Source of the DNA: Streptomyces sp. NBS 14/10
GTDB lineage: Bacteria > Actinomycetota > Actinomycetes > Streptomycetales > Streptomycetaceae
Assembly: GCF_002224125.1 (NCBI RefSeq)
Contig: NZ_NCSM01000007.1
Coordinates: forward strand, 127,839-191,838
Direction: 5' to 3'
Length of the DNA stretch: 64,000 nucleotides
The notes below the pieces were generated by a model, which saw nothing but the letters and a program-made list of their open reading frames with translations, was not told the DNA's origin and did no database searches. A program made the position numbers and the translations under genes. Shown piece after piece: positions 8,284 through 15,636 of the stretch. The stretch's first letter is position 1. Every line of letters starts with the position of its first letter.

Positions 8284-9719
8284 GCCGTGCCTTCCGGGTT
8301 TTCCGTGTGCTCCGTCGCCTTGCGCCGCGCACCCTGCGCGGCCGTCTCTCTCTCGTGGCGCTGACCACCGCAGCTCTGCTGATGACGATCCTGACCGTGG
8401 TGTTCAACGCCGTGATGGACCGGCACCTGCAGCATCAGGCGGATGACGAACTGCGCAATCGGGTGGCAGCGGTGGCCACGACCATCGACACCAGCGGCCC
8501 CCGGGTACGAGTCCTGGAGACCGTCAACGACCGTGTCCTTGACTCGAACGTGTGGATCTACACCGGAACGCGTCTCTTGGAAAAGCCGCCGTCCGCCACG
8601 GCCGGCAGTTCACTGACCCAGGACGTCGACCGGCTGGCCGCGCAGCAGAAGCGTGCCTGTGTAACCGTCCACGCCCACGGTCACCGGCCCGCCCGGCTGT
8701 GCTCCCAGCCCATCGCCGGCCGCCATGCCACCGCCACCGTCGTCACCGCCCTGGACCTGACTCCGTACCGCAGCTCGGCCGACACCCTGCTGCTGGGGTC
8801 ACTCACTCTGGACGCCGTGATGCTCGGCTGCACGTACATGCTCACCCGGCTGTCCGTCGGCCGGGCGCTGCGCCCGGTGCGGACGATGACCGAGCAGGCC
8901 ACTCAGTGGAGCGCTGTGGGCTCCGACGAGCGCTTCGGCGCCGAGGATCAGCCGGTCGAACTCGCCCGTCTGGGTATCTCACTGGACGAGCTTCTGGACC
9001 GCATACGCACCGTACTGCGCCATGAACAGCAGCTGACCGGAGAGCTGTCCCACGAACTGCGCACGCCGCTCACCCGGATCATCATGGAACTCGACTGGTG
9101 GCGGGCCCGCCCCCGCACAGACGCCGAGACCCGCGCCGCCCAAGAGGTGATCGCCGAGGCCGCCCAATCCATGCGCACAATCTGCGACACCCTCCTGAAC
9201 GACGCCCGCGAGAACGCCCTGGACCCGGCGACGGCACCCGGATCAACCGACGTCGTGCCCGTCTTGGACCGCCTGCTCCAGCGCCTCGGCACACCTGATC
9301 AGGTGAAGATCGCGACAGCGGCGGGAGCTTCGGTATCGGAGGCGGGGGTATCGGAGGCGGGGGCATTGGAGGCGGGGGTGCTGGAGGCGGGGGTCGCCCC
9401 CGCTCTCCTCGAACGCATCCTCAGCCCCCTGCTCGCCAACGCCGTCCGCTACGCCCGCTCCCGGGTGACCGTGTCCGCGCATAAGGTCCCCGGCGCCGTG
9501 CGGATCGATGTCGTCGACGACGGCCCTGGTGTGCCGGAGGCGTTCGTGGCCGAGCTGTTCCAGCCCGGTCGGCGCGCCGACTCCGGCGACGGGCACGACG
9601 GCGCGGGTCTGGGGCTGCCGCTCGCGCGCCGCCTGGCCCGCGCCGTCGGTGGTGAGGTCTCCTACGACCCCGGACACTCGCCCGGCGCCAGATTCACGGT
9701 CAGCCTCCCTGCCGGGTGA
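8280..9719 (+). CDS. sensor histidine kinase, partner of the OmpR regulator
   Basis: This 479-residue membrane kinase has TM1 near residues 22-42, an extracytoplasmic loop of roughly 110 residues, TM2 near 165-185 and a HAMP-like segment. The H-box GELSHELRTPLTR carries His258, the N-box is LLANAVRYA, and the G-boxes are DDGPGVP and GAGLGLPLARRLA. Between H-box and N-box is a small tandem repeat of EAGV/EAGA encoded by four 15-bp units, lengthening the linker. It overlaps the regulator gene by 4 bp and its own 3' end overlaps the convergent DUF347 gene by 20 bp. Confidence 0.9.
   Translation: MSRAFRVFRVLRRLAPRTLRGRLSLVALTTAALLMTILTVVFNAVMDRHLQHQADDELRNRVAAVATTIDTSGPRVRVLETVNDRVLDSNVWIYTGTRLLEKPPSATAGSSLTQDVDRLAAQQKRACVTVHAHGHRPARLCSQPIAGRHATATVVTALDLTPYRSSADTLLLGSLTLDAVMLGCTYMLTRLSVGRALRPVRTMTEQATQWSAVGSDERFGAEDQPVELARLGISLDELLDRIRTVLRHEQQLTGELSHELRTPLTRIIMELDWWRARPRTDAETRAAQEVIAEAAQSMRTICDTLLNDARENALDPATAPGSTDVVPVLDRLLQRLGTPDQVKIATAAGASVSEAGVSEAGALEAGVLEAGVAPALLERILSPLLANAVRYARSRVTVSAHKVPGAVRIDVVDDGPGVPEAFVAELFQPGRRADSGDGHDGAGLGLPLARRLARAVGGEVSYDPGHSPGARFTVSLPAG
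9335..9394 (+). repeat. four 15-bp tandem repeats inside the histidine kinase gene
   Basis: Four units close to ATCGGAGGCGGGGGT (9335-9349, 9350-9364, 9365-9379, 9380-9394) encode S/L-E-A-G-V/A steps. They keep the reading frame and are likely to vary in copy number between strains. Confidence 0.85.
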
Positions 9720-10587
9720 CCGGCTCTCGCTCCCTGCGCTCCCGGACATGGGCATAGGCCATGAGTCCGAACAGTACGGCGAGCAGGACGGCGGACGAAC
9801 CCGCGGTACCGAGGTCCAGGCCGCCCTTGGCGACCGGCTTGGTGAGGAAGTCGCCCGCGGTGGCGCCCAGCGGGCGGGTGAGGACGAAGGCGATCCAGAA
9901 CAGCAGCACGTTCGACACCGCGGGCGCTTTCATCAGCGCCACAAGCAGCGCGAGCACCCCGGTCACCAGCAGTGCGCCACCGGCGTAGCCGAGGCCGGAG
10001 CTGTCCGACAGGAAGTCGCCCATGGACGTGCCGAGCGTGTTCGAGACGAGGATGGCCGACCAGAACAGGGCCTCGCCCCTGAAGGTGACGATGTCGCGGA
10101 TCTGGAAGGTCATCCCGCTCAGCTTCCAGCTGAGGAAGATCACCAAGAGGATCGAGATCAGGATCGCCGCTCCGGCGGGGTAGCCGAGGCCGAGGCCCTG
10201 CGGTCCCCAGCCCAGCTTCGCCGCGCCGTTCGAGAGGTACTTCGCGCTGGCGTCGCGATTCATGAAGTCGGACATCGTGGTGCCGGCCATGCTGGTCGAC
10301 AGGATCACTGTCCAGTAGAAGAACGGGTTGTAGCGGCTGGATCGCAGCTGGACCACCAGGGTCACCACGAAGATCAGGAACAGGACGATCGTGGTGAGGA
10401 AGTAACCCAGCTTCAGGGTCTGCGAGAAGAGGTCGCCCGCCGTCTCGCCCAGGGTCGTCGCGGCGATCTTCATGATCCAGAAGGCCAGCGTGACTTCGGG
10501 CAACTTCTTCATGACCGACTTGGTCGTGCTCGACGTACTCGACGTGCTCGCCACGTCGAGTTCGGTGAGGATCTCCGATTTCGCCAA
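9700..10587 (-). CDS. DUF347 repeat membrane protein (COG4705-like)
   Basis: This 295-residue integral membrane protein is built of four repeats, each with two membrane helices and the signature LGETAGDLF / MAGTTMSDFM / LGTSMGDFLS / LGATAGDFLT followed by LGY or LGWG. This fits the DUF347 repeat family, whose function is unknown. The TTG start at 10587-10585 follows AGGAGAAG. It is paralogous to the neighbouring DUF347 gene. An 11-bp-phased direct repeat lies about 120 bp upstream. Its 3' end overlaps the kinase gene by 20 bp. Confidence 0.85.
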   Translation of the reverse strand: MAKSEILTELDVASTSSTSSTTKSVMKKLPEVTLAFWIMKIAATTLGETAGDLFSQTLKLGYFLTTIVLFLIFVVTLVVQLRSSRYNPFFYWTVILSTSMAGTTMSDFMNRDASAKYLSNGAAKLGWGPQGLGLGYPAGAAILISILLVIFLSWKLSGMTFQIRDIVTFRGEALFWSAILVSNTLGTSMGDFLSDSSGLGYAGGALLVTGVLALLVALMKAPAVSNVLLFWIAFVLTRPLGATAGDFLTKPVAKGGLDLGTAGSSAVLLAVLFGLMAYAHVRERREREPVTRQGG

Positions 10588-10706
10588 CTCAACTTCTCCT
10601 GTCCGGTCGAACGGCAGGGCGCTCGCCCCCGGACCCGGGACGAGCGCCCTGTTGAGATGAGCCGGCCGCCGGCGGCGGCCGACATCCCCGACCGTGGCAC
10701 AGAGAG

Positions 10707-10725
10707 CCTGTACGCATCCTGAACG
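10707..10725. promoter_or_regulatory. 11-bp-phased direct repeat, putative OmpR-class site
   Basis: CCTG starts at 10707 and again at 10718, within CCTGTACGCATCCTGAACG. The same pattern stands in front of the second DUF347 gene. An 11-bp phase matches the helical repeat of sites bound by OmpR/PhoB regulators, one of which is encoded 3 kb away. Confidence 0.5.
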
Positions 10726-10753
10726 CGAGCCGTCAGGTGGACCGTTCGGCAGG

Positions 10754-11584
10754 TCAGGCCGCGTGGCGCGCGGCTCGCTCCGATTCGGTGACGTCCTTGC
10801 GCGTCACGCCCAGGTACCCGACAAGCCCGAGGATGACCGCCAGGAACAGCGCGCTGGTGATCACGGTGCCCAGGCCCAGGCCGCCGTCCCCCGTCGGCTG
10901 AGAGAGGTAGTCGCCGATCGAGGCGCCGAGCGGCCGGGTCAGGATGTACGCGATCCAGAAGCTCCACACCGCGTCGAGACCGAGTGCGAAGTGCGCGATG
11001 GCCACCGCGGCGATGGCCACCGCGAACAGGACGGCGGACAGCCAGTAGCCGAGGTCCATGCGCTCGGAGACCAGGTCACCGGCGGCGGTGCCGAGGGCGA
11101 AGGTGAACAGAACCGCGAGCCAGTAGAAGGACTCGCGGCTCGTGGTGTCGATGTGGTGGATGGACAGCGTCCGCTCCCGGCGGTACCAGACGGCGAACAC
11201 GACCGCGAGGAGGATCGCGAAGACCGTGGTGCTGGTCTGCAGCGGCACACCCACGTTGTCCGTGAGGTTGTCACTGATCAGCGTGCCGACGACGCTGATC
11301 AGAGCCACCGCGAGCCAGTACACAGCCGCTCGGTACGCACTCGTACGGAACTGCACCACAAGCACCACCGCCAGCAACGCGCTCATCAGCACCGACACAC
11401 CGGTCAGGCCGAGGCCCGCCTTGTCGTTCAGCAGATCGGCCGCGGTCTCCCCGACCGTGGTGCACAGCACCTTGATGATCCAGAAGTAGACGGTGACCTC
11501 GGGCACCTTGTTCCAGTGCAGCCGTTGCCGTGCCGGAGCGGCAGTCTCAGACGTTTCGTAGGTCATGGAAAGCGACGGTGGCAC
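10754..11584 (-). CDS. DUF347 repeat membrane protein, paralogue
   Basis: This protein has 276 residues from the GTG at 11584, or 270 from the ATG at 11566. Four two-helix repeats carry VGETAADLL, VGTLISDNL, LGTAAGDLVSE and LGASIGDYLSQ motifs. It is tandem and same-strand with its paralogue but separated from it by 166 bp, so each probably has its own promoter. The putative regulator site ends 7 bp upstream of the GTG and 25 bp upstream of the ATG. If that site overlaps the -35 region, transcription would begin near the ATG, giving a leaderless message starting MTYETSE; this is inference. Confidence 0.85.
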   Translation of the reverse strand: MPPSLSMTYETSETAAPARQRLHWNKVPEVTVYFWIIKVLCTTVGETAADLLNDKAGLGLTGVSVLMSALLAVVLVVQFRTSAYRAAVYWLAVALISVVGTLISDNLTDNVGVPLQTSTTVFAILLAVVFAVWYRRERTLSIHHIDTTSRESFYWLAVLFTFALGTAAGDLVSERMDLGYWLSAVLFAVAIAAVAIAHFALGLDAVWSFWIAYILTRPLGASIGDYLSQPTGDGGLGLGTVITSALFLAVILGLVGYLGVTRKDVTESERAARHAA

Positions 11585-11590
11585 CGAACA

Positions 11591-11609
11591 CCTGAACGCA
11601 ACCTGACTG
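11591..11609. promoter_or_regulatory. 11-bp-phased direct repeat, second copy
   Basis: CCTGAACGCAACCTGACTG: CCTGA at 11591 and at 11602. It shares CCTGWACGCAWCCTGA with the copy at 10707-10725. Confidence 0.5.
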
Positions 11610-11632
11610 CCGTCGCTCGTGAGCGCTCCGGC

Positions 11633-12583
11633 TCACCCGCCCGGTCGCTCTCCTTGGGCGATCTCGACGTTCTGGTGGAGGGTGATCGCTCCGGCCCCCG
11701 CTCCGGCGAGCGAGAGGCAGGCGGAGACCGCGAGGAGCACGCCCGCGGCCACCGCCGCGGGATACCCCCTGCCGCGGACCCCGGGCAGCGGTGGCCGCAG
11801 CAGCGCCGCGACCCGCTGCGGCACCGGCCCGGAGGTGGCGGCGGGGGCGACGGTGGGGCGGCGACGGGCGGAGCGGGTGGCGAGGGCCGCACGGCCGATG
11901 GCCCGGGCCGTGAGCTGCCGGTCGCCGATGGCGGCTGCCGCGGCCTCGTCGGCGGCTCGCTCCGCGGCGAGCCGCACGGCGGCGCCGGCCGGGCGCAGCC
12001 GGGGGTGGCAGTGCGCGGCGAGCCCGACGGCGGCGAGGTGGTAGTGGTGGCGGGCGCTGAGGTGGGCCCGCTCATGGGCGAACAGCGCCTCGCGCTCGGC
12101 CGGGCTCAGGCTGCGGAGCATGGAGGTGGTCACCACGATCCGGCCCGGGCTGCCGGGCAGGGCGTAGGCGTCGGGGTCAGGGCTGTCGATCACGCAGAGG
12201 TCGCCGGCCGTGGGCTGGGCGTCTGCCGCCTCCTTGGCCTCGTGGTACTCACCGAGCTGGCGCAGCGCCGAGCGCGGCAGCGCCCAGGCGCACACGGCCA
12301 GCGCCCCGGTGGCGGCCGCGGCGAGCGGAAACAGGCCGGGTGCGGCGCCGAGCGGATGGATCAGCTCTCCGAACGAGGCGAACGGCGGGAGGGCCAGCAG
12401 GCCGTACAGCGTGAGGGTGCCGAGCGCGGCCAGTGCGCACACGGCCAGCACCACCGTGGTCGCGGTCAGGCACCACAGGGCGGCGGCGGGGGTCAGCCGG
12501 GCGACGGCACGCCGGGCGAGGGGCGGCACGGCAAAGGGCACGAGCAGCGGGACCAACGGCGCGACCAGCAGCGGGGCGATCAT
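11633..12583 (-). CDS. M56 (BlaR1-like) membrane metallopeptidase
   Basis: This 316-residue protein has membrane helices near 1-20, 37-60 and 85-102, then a cytoplasmic zinc-protease segment with FAHERAHLSARHH (H170-E171-x-x-H174) and a final membrane helix near 280-300. This is the M56 arrangement of BlaR1/MecR1, but there is no C-terminal penicillin-binding sensor domain, so the inducing signal is unknown. It overlaps the BlaI-like gene by 4 bp (ATGA). In BlaR1 systems the protease triggers removal of the BlaI repressor; a similar role is inferred here. Confidence 0.85.
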   Translation of the reverse strand: MIAPLLVAPLVPLLVPFAVPPLARRAVARLTPAAALWCLTATTVVLAVCALAALGTLTLYGLLALPPFASFGELIHPLGAAPGLFPLAAAATGALAVCAWALPRSALRQLGEYHEAKEAADAQPTAGDLCVIDSPDPDAYALPGSPGRIVVTTSMLRSLSPAEREALFAHERAHLSARHHYHLAAVGLAAHCHPRLRPAGAAVRLAAERAADEAAAAAIGDRQLTARAIGRAALATRSARRRPTVAPAATSGPVPQRVAALLRPPLPGVRGRGYPAAVAAGVLLAVSACLSLAGAGAGAITLHQNVEIAQGERPGG

Positions 12584-12957
12584 TGATCACCCGCTTCGAG
12601 GAGCTCCCTGAGCAGGCGCTCGTCGTCGTCACTGAGCTGGTCGACGAAGCGCGCCAGGGCGACCTCGCGCGCTTCGTCGCGGTCGAGCTCCTGGTGCATA
12701 CGCCGGGCGGTCAGCCCGTGGGAGTCCTGCAGGGGGAAGTAGGCAAAGCCGCGCCCGGACCGCTCCCGGCCGATGACTCCCTTCTCGTACAGCCGTGTCA
12801 GGATCGTGGTCACCGTCGTACGGGCCAGGGAGGTCTCCAGGCCTCGCTGCACCTGACCGGGGCTCTGCGGCCCCGAAGCGGCCCAGAGCGCGGCCATCAC
12901 GGTGGCTTCCAGTTCACCCGCGGGTCTGCGTTCGGGCTGCTTCTCGGCCATCGGCAT
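12580..12957 (-). CDS. BlaI/MecI-family transcriptional repressor
   Basis: This 125-residue winged-helix repressor shows GELEATVMAALWAASGP, then LARTTVTTILTRLYEKGVIGRERSGRGFAYFP, the core DNA-binding and wing sequence of BlaI/MecI. The C-terminal helix (FVDQLSDDDERLLRELLEA) serves dimerisation. The ATG at 12957 follows AGGGGAGA. Two tandem GTCTAC-N6-GTAG dyads lie 19-55 bp upstream, between this gene and the divergent dedA gene, and a third lies before the OmpR regulator, so this protein is the probable controller of all three units. Confidence 0.9.
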   Translation of the reverse strand: MPMAEKQPERRPAGELEATVMAALWAASGPQSPGQVQRGLETSLARTTVTTILTRLYEKGVIGRERSGRGFAYFPLQDSHGLTARRMHQELDRDEAREVALARFVDQLSDDDERLLRELLEAGDQ

Positions 12958-12975
12958 GCCGTCTCTCCCCTCTTC

Positions 12976-13012
12976 GTCTACAGTGTCGTAGACCGTCTAC
13001 TGGATTGTAGTC
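12976..13012. promoter_or_regulatory. tandem BlaI-type operators
   Basis: GTCTAC-AGTGTC-GTAGAC (12976-12993) is followed after one base by GTCTAC-TGGATT-GTAGTC (12995-13012). They lie in the divergent blaI/dedA promoter region. The first matches the dyad at 7570-7587 in both arms. Confidence 0.65.
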
Positions 13013-13057
13013 GTCGCGAGGCCCGAGGGCCCCGCCCCGTTTCCCTGCTGTTCCGCT

Positions 13058-13105
13058 CCGTACGCCCGCTCCGTTCCGTACGCCCGCTCTGTTCCGTACG
13101 CCCGC
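13058..13105. repeat. 18-bp tandem repeat upstream of dedA
   Basis: About 2.7 copies of CCGTACGCCCGCTCYGTT (13058-13075, 13076-13093, 13094-13105) lie in the untranslated region between the BlaI operators and the DedA start. Confidence 0.8.
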
Positions 13106-13121
13106 CGAAGGGACCGCGCCC

Positions 13122-13787
13122 GTGACCCTCGACCTGTCCGCAGGCCCACCCCTCGCGGTGAACATCCTGGACGCCCAGTCCCTGCTGTCCGCGTTCGGGG
13201 TGCTCGGCATCGCCGTGGTCCTGTTCGCCGAGACCGGGCTGCTGATCGGTTTCTTCCTCCCCGGGGACTCGCTGCTCTTCACCGCGGGGCTGCTGTGCAC
13301 CGCCGGTACGTCGAGCGGCCTCAGGCTCTCGTTGCCCGGGGTCATGGTCGCATCCGCCGCCGGGGCGCTCCTCGGCGCCCAGTGCGGCTATCTGCTCGGC
13401 CGGCGGGCGGGCGCCGCGCTGCTGGCCCGGGGCCGCTCGCCCCGGCTGCGGGCGGGCGCCGACCGGGCCGGAGAGCTGCTGGACCGCTACGGACACGCAC
13501 GGGCGGTGGTGCTGGCCCGGTTCGTGCCGGTGGTGCGCACGGTGCTGAACCCGACGGCGGGGGCGCTCGGCGTGCCGCCGCGCACCTTCGCGGTGTGGCA
13601 GACGGCCGGCGGGCTGCTGTGGACCCAGGGGCTGGTGATCGCCGGATTCGCGCTGGGGTCGTCCATCCCGAACGTCGACCGCTATCTGCTGCCGCTCATC
13701 GCCCTGATCGTGGTGGTGTCCCTGTTGCCGCTGGCAGCCGAGCTGCTGCGCGCCCGGTCCGTACGGCGGAAGGAGGCCGGCCGATGA
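13122..13787 (+). CDS. DedA/SNARE-associated family membrane protein
   Basis: This 221-residue membrane protein has the DedA landmarks ETGLLIGFFLPGDSLLFTAGLL near residue 28 and LARFVPVVRTVLNPTAGAL near 128, the latter holding the conserved arginines and proline. DedA proteins are envelope-maintenance proteins, and some act as undecaprenyl-phosphate flippases. A GTG start follows GAAGGGA. The stop codon overlaps the start of a PAP2 phosphatase gene as ATGA, so the pair is one operon, divergent from blaI, and its promoter region contains the BlaI-type dyads. Confidence 0.85.
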   Translation: MTLDLSAGPPLAVNILDAQSLLSAFGVLGIAVVLFAETGLLIGFFLPGDSLLFTAGLLCTAGTSSGLRLSLPGVMVASAAGALLGAQCGYLLGRRAGAALLARGRSPRLRAGADRAGELLDRYGHARAVVLARFVPVVRTVLNPTAGALGVPPRTFAVWQTAGGLLWTQGLVIAGFALGSSIPNVDRYLLPLIALIVVVSLLPLAAELLRARSVRRKEAGR

Positions 13788-14407
13788 CACTCGCCTACGA
13801 CGGCTCGGGGATCGACGGCTCCGCGTACATCGCGGTGGTCGATCTGGCGCACCGCACCCCCGGCTGGCTGGACACCGCGATCTCGGTCTGGTCCACCTAC
13901 GGGCTCGCGCTGTTCGCGGTGCTGATGCTGACCGGCTGGTGGCACGCGCGGCGCCGCGGCCCCGAGGCGGCCGTACAGGCCCTGGCCGCCCCGGTGCTGG
14001 TGCTGCTGGCGTTCGGGGTGAACGACGCGCTGAAGCAGGTGGTGCGCGAGGACCGCCCGTGCCAGACCCTGCACCGCGCCGTCCTCGAAACCTGCCCGGC
14101 GCCGGGCGACTGGTCCTTCCCGAGCAACCACGCGGCGCTGGCCGCGGCCGCCGCGGCGGCGCTGTGGTTCGTCTCGGCGCGACTCGGCGCGGTGGCCACC
14201 ATCGCCGCCCTCGCGATGGGGGCTTCCCGGGTGTGGGTGGGTGCGCACTATCCGCACGATGTCGCCGCCGGGCTGGTGATCGGCGCGTTGGTGACCCTGG
14301 CCCTGGGCGCCGCCCTGCACCACAATCCACACGCCCTGGCCCGCCGCCTGGCGGCCACGCGACTACGGCCGCTGCTGACCGTGGCGAGGGTCCCGAACAG
14401 GGCATAA
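13784..14407 (+). CDS. PAP2-family membrane phosphatase
   Basis: This 207-residue membrane protein has the three PAP2 signature motifs in order: KQVVREDRP, PSNHA and SRVWVGAHYPHD. Such enzymes dephosphorylate lipid pyrophosphates such as undecaprenyl diphosphate, or phosphatidic acid, at the outer membrane face. Coupling to DedA suggests recycling of the lipid carrier for wall synthesis, which is inference from the pair. The start overlaps the dedA stop by 4 bp. Confidence 0.85.
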   Translation: MTLAYDGSGIDGSAYIAVVDLAHRTPGWLDTAISVWSTYGLALFAVLMLTGWWHARRRGPEAAVQALAAPVLVLLAFGVNDALKQVVREDRPCQTLHRAVLETCPAPGDWSFPSNHAALAAAAAAALWFVSARLGAVATIAALAMGASRVWVGAHYPHDVAAGLVIGALVTLALGAALHHNPHALARRLAATRLRPLLTVARVPNRA

Positions 14408-14431
14408 GCCCAGGTCAGTGACCTAGAGGCG

Positions 14432-14838
14432 GACGAGTCGGCCTGTACGCCGGGTTCTGTTCCCCAGGGCCCTTACGGCCCCTGGGGCGGCGGCCATCCA
14501 TCTAGGACCGGCGTTGCCGCCGGCCTCGTGCGGTCTACCCGCGAACTCGGGCGGGCAGCCCTCGATCGTCCGCGCAGAGCCGCCGGAGGCGACTCCTCTT
14601 GACCTTGCTCCGGGTGGGGTTTACCGAGCCGTCCGAGTCACCTCGGACGCTGGTGGTCTCTTACACCACCGTTTCACCCTTACCGGAAGCCTCGCGGCTC
14701 CCGGCGGTCTGTTTTCTGTGGCACTGTCCCGCGGGTCACCCCGGGTGGGCGTTACCCACCACCCTGCCGTATGGAGCCCGGACGTTCCTCGGCGGGACCC
14801 CGAAGGACCCCGACGCGACCGCCCGGCCGGCTCGTCCG
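14432..14838 (-). ncRNA. rnpB: RNase P RNA, bacterial class A
   Basis: Read on the minus strand, the 5' part contains CGAGGAACGTCCGGGCTCC (near 14803-14784), the universal rnpB segment. The 3' part contains ACAGAACCCGGCGTACAGG and GCCGACTCGTCCGCC near 14460-14436, which pair back with the 5' region. Length of about 405 nt is normal for actinobacteria. It is the catalytic RNA that matures tRNA 5' ends. The exact ends are uncertain by a few bases. Confidence 0.93.
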
Positions 14839-14890
14839 CCGTGGTGACCATGGTACCGGGGGTGAGTGGTGGCTTGGACAGCGGCGGGGG

Positions 14891-15468
14891 TCAGAGGAAG
14901 TCAGCGGTCTCCAGGGTGAAGGAGAAGGGCGCGGGAAGATCGATCGACTTGCCGAAGGAGACCACGACGGCCTCCTGGTATCCGGCCTTCTCCGGGTCGC
15001 TGAACAACGTCAGCGAGCCCTTCCCCCGGTCGACGAGGAGGTAGAGCGGGATGCCCCCGTTCGCGTAGCAGTGGCGCTTGGCCTCCCGGTCGCGGTCCGG
15101 CTTGGTCGAGGTGACCTCGACGACCATCGAGACGCCCTCGCACGGCATCCAGGACTCGGCACCTCGGAAAAGTCGCAGCTCTCGGGGCGCGAACGTCCCG
15201 TCGGGGGTCACGTGGTTGCGTACATACAGCCCGTCGCGCGGGGCCCTGCCCCCTTGTGGCCGGAGAACTGCATGCGTGTCGCGGACTGAGCGAACACCTG
15301 CTCAACGATCAGACTGATGTAGTCCTCGTGCTCCCCGTCCGGCGGCCCCGTGACAACGATCTCCTCCTCGATCAGCTCGGCCCGGAAGCCTTCCGGCGTC
15401 CCCAGGTCCAAGAAACCCTCCAGCAGAACTTCCTCCTGCGCGGACGGTTCATGTGCCATGGCGCTCAT
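14891..15468 (-). pseudogene. Uma2-family (PD-(D/E)XK nuclease-like) gene with a frameshift
   Basis: Translation from the ATG at 15468 (preceded by GGAAGGGGGA) gives MSAMAHEPSAQEEVLLEGF and continues to MQFSGHKG, then meets a stop in that frame. The other half continues in a second frame: APRDGLYVRNHVTPDGTFAPREL, VSMVVEVTSTKPDRD and YLLVDRGKGSLTLFSDP, as in intact Uma2 proteins. The break is at a run of five C (15249-15253, five G on the coding strand); one more base would join the frames exactly. Either a real one-base loss or a sequencing error. The family resembles restriction-type nucleases but its role is unknown. Confidence 0.8.
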
Positions 15469-15636
15469 GCCACGTTCCCCCTTCCCTGCCTCGCCGCCAC
15501 CGTAGGTGCCAAGAGCGTCGGCACCGCACGAAAAGGTGTATGCCTCACTCGATCGTGGCGCAGAAGCCCGCGTGCGAGGCCGTAGGCTGCGACGGGCCCG
15601 CCCGCCGCGGAGTCGTGGAGCGAAGGAGAGAAAACC

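Noticed and set aside
9326..9400. CRISPR-like array
   Set aside because: The units are contiguous 15-bp tandem repeats in a coding frame with no spacers and no cas genes.
10694..12586. 630-codon plus-strand open frame over the DUF347 and M56 genes
   Set aside because: Antisense to two proteins with clear membrane repeats and an HExxH site; the frame is a codon-position artefact.
13021..13110. Integration site or mobile-element end suggested by 18-bp repeats
   Set aside because: No integrase, transposase, target duplication or tRNA is nearby; it is a simple tandem repeat in a leader region.
14514..15289. Open frames across the rnpB segment
   Set aside because: The DNA is explained by conserved RNase P RNA sequence on the minus strand.
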